NCBI RefSeq assembly: GCF_000517125.1
Contig: NZ_KI912155.1
Coordinates: forward strand, 1,052,583 to 1,116,582
Direction: 5' to 3'
Source: Arthrobacter sp. MA-N2
GTDB taxonomy: Bacteria; Actinomycetota; Actinomycetes; Actinomycetales; Micrococcaceae
Length of the DNA: 64,000 nucleotides
Every line of letters starts with the position of its first letter. The stretch's first letter is position 1. The notes under the pieces are model-generated. The model searched no databases. It was given only the letters and a program-made list of their open reading frames with translations, and was not told the origin of the DNA. Shown here piece by piece: positions 63,455 to 64,000 of this stretch. Made by a program: the position numbers and the translations under genes.

Positions 63455-63549
63455 TCAGTCCCCGGTGCGGGTGTGGACAGCGCCGGGGACTGAAGATCGG
63501 GGAAAGGGGTGTGGTCCCCGGTGCGGGTGTGGAGGGCGCCGGGGACCAC
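63455..63549. terminator. Two tandem near-identical hairpins
   Basis: Hairpin A (63455-63493) and hairpin B (63511-63549) share the block GTCCCCGGTGCGGGTGTGGA and the closing GCGCCGGGGAC. Each stem is about 10-11 bp with a long loop. They lie between the amine oxidase and DUF5134 genes and are likely transcription barriers. Confidence 0.65.
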
Positions 63550-63568
63550 GGTTAGTGCTTGCTTGGCT

Positions 63569-64000
63569 TTATTGTTCGTTTCCTGTGCTGCAGTGCCCGC
63601 CGTTGGTGCCCCGGGTTTCGGTGGGGAGGTTCAGGGTGGGGTTTTGGTTGAAGAAGCCGTGGGGTTCGAGCATGAAGCCGATGTTCTGGCGGGGCATCAC
63701 GGGCCAGTCTTCGAGACGGACGACGTGGTGCATGCCGAAGGTGTACCAGACCACGAGGTCCTCATCCACGATGTTCCGGTCCTTTTCGGTCCAGATATGC
63801 AGGCCGTCATCGGCGCCGGTGGACTGGTTCGGGAACTCCCCGGCAGCGAAGCGTTCGGTCCGGTCGTACGCGGTGACCCAGAGGTTGTTCCGGGCGAACT
63901 GGGCGCGTTTGGAAACGTAGGACTCGTCCCCGGCCGCGAGCTGGATGCCATCGGTGGGGATCAACCGGTACGCGACCGGTTCATCGACGATGTTCCTGCT
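63569..64000 (-). CDS. Copper amine oxidase, C-terminal part (continues past window edge)
   Basis: The last 143 codons of a primary-amine oxidase. The reading frame is open to base 64000. NLWVTAYDRTERFAAGEFPNQ, IVDEDLVVWYTFGMHHVVRLEDWPVM and QNIGFMLEPHGFFNQNP are diagnostic; the HHVVR His near the C-terminus and preceding residues belong to the copper-site region. In Arthrobacter such enzymes oxidise methylamine to formaldehyde. The topaquinone Tyr lies outside the window. Confidence 0.93.
   Translation of the reverse strand, partial: SRNIVDEPVAYRLIPTDGIQLAAGDESYVSKRAQFARNNLWVTAYDRTERFAAGEFPNQSTGADDGLHIWTEKDRNIVDEDLVVWYTFGMHHVVRLEDWPVMPRQNIGFMLEPHGFFNQNPTLNLPTETRGTNGGHCSTGNEQ

Overview
The window is high-GC actinobacterial chromosome. 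Gene content (DUF3073, DUF4031-HD protein, DUF5134, actinobacterial PurF/PurM order, ClpB behind an HspR-type HAIR site, copper amine oxidase) points to the Arthrobacter / Paenarthrobacter / Pseudarthrobacter group of the Micrococcaceae. This is inferred from gene content only. I found no rRNA, tRNA or CRISPR.

Region 1 (61-10183, all minus strand) is a compact RiPP cluster of the daptide type. In transcription order it holds an RRE-containing recognition protein (MpaC), a class III aminotransferase (MpaD), an Fe-ADH-fold dehydrogenase (MpaB), three tiny precursor genes that all end in Thr, a hairpin, a methyltransferase (MpaM), a YcaO protein, a site-2-type intramembrane metalloprotease (MpaP) and a three-gene ABC exporter. 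Known daptide chemistry turns the C-terminal Thr into a dimethylated diamine. The YcaO gene next to cysteine-free precursors is the odd part. A decayed transposase and a small lipoprotein gene follow (10.6-11.7 kb).

Region 2 (11.9-24.9 kb) is glyoxylate and purine-ring catabolism: hyi-glxR-gcl-glycerate kinase-allB, then a winged-helix regulator, Bcp peroxiredoxin, patatin, a PucG-like aminotransferase, an IS110 element, and uraD-uraH. The hyi and uraD promoters share a TTCC-N7-GGAA operator. Urate oxidase and allantoicase are absent from the window.

Region 3 (25-49.4 kb) is mostly core genome: purF-purM, a VOC protein, a decayed ArsR/SRPBCC locus, DUF3073, clpB, a DUF4031-HD protein, a ComB-like phosphatase, a sialidase without signal peptide, poxB, yccF, an ArsR-SRPBCC pair, trpF, hutD, a guanidine-III riboswitch driving two SMR exporters, an aldo/keto reductase, an MBL hydrolase, a DEAD-box helicase with an attenuator-like leader, and a methyltransferase. 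Three families of dispersed intergenic repeats lie here and in region 2.

Region 4 (49.5-64 kb) is a sugar-phosphate cluster: long GAPDH and phosphofructokinase on plus; transketolase, transaldolase, Rpe, RpiB, class II aldolase and a Gfo/Idh oxidoreductase on minus; a HATPase-LuxR fusion regulator; a short-type 6-phosphogluconate dehydrogenase; a DUF5134 membrane protein; and the C-terminus of a copper amine oxidase running off the right edge. Together these look like the rearrangement part of a ribulose-monophosphate (methylamine/formaldehyde) pathway. The formaldehyde-fixing Hps/Phi are not seen and might lie to the right. A 20-bp motif (19/20 identical) precedes both gap and tkt. Between pfk and the Gfo/Idh gene is a graveyard of gene fragments, including a partial copy of pfk.
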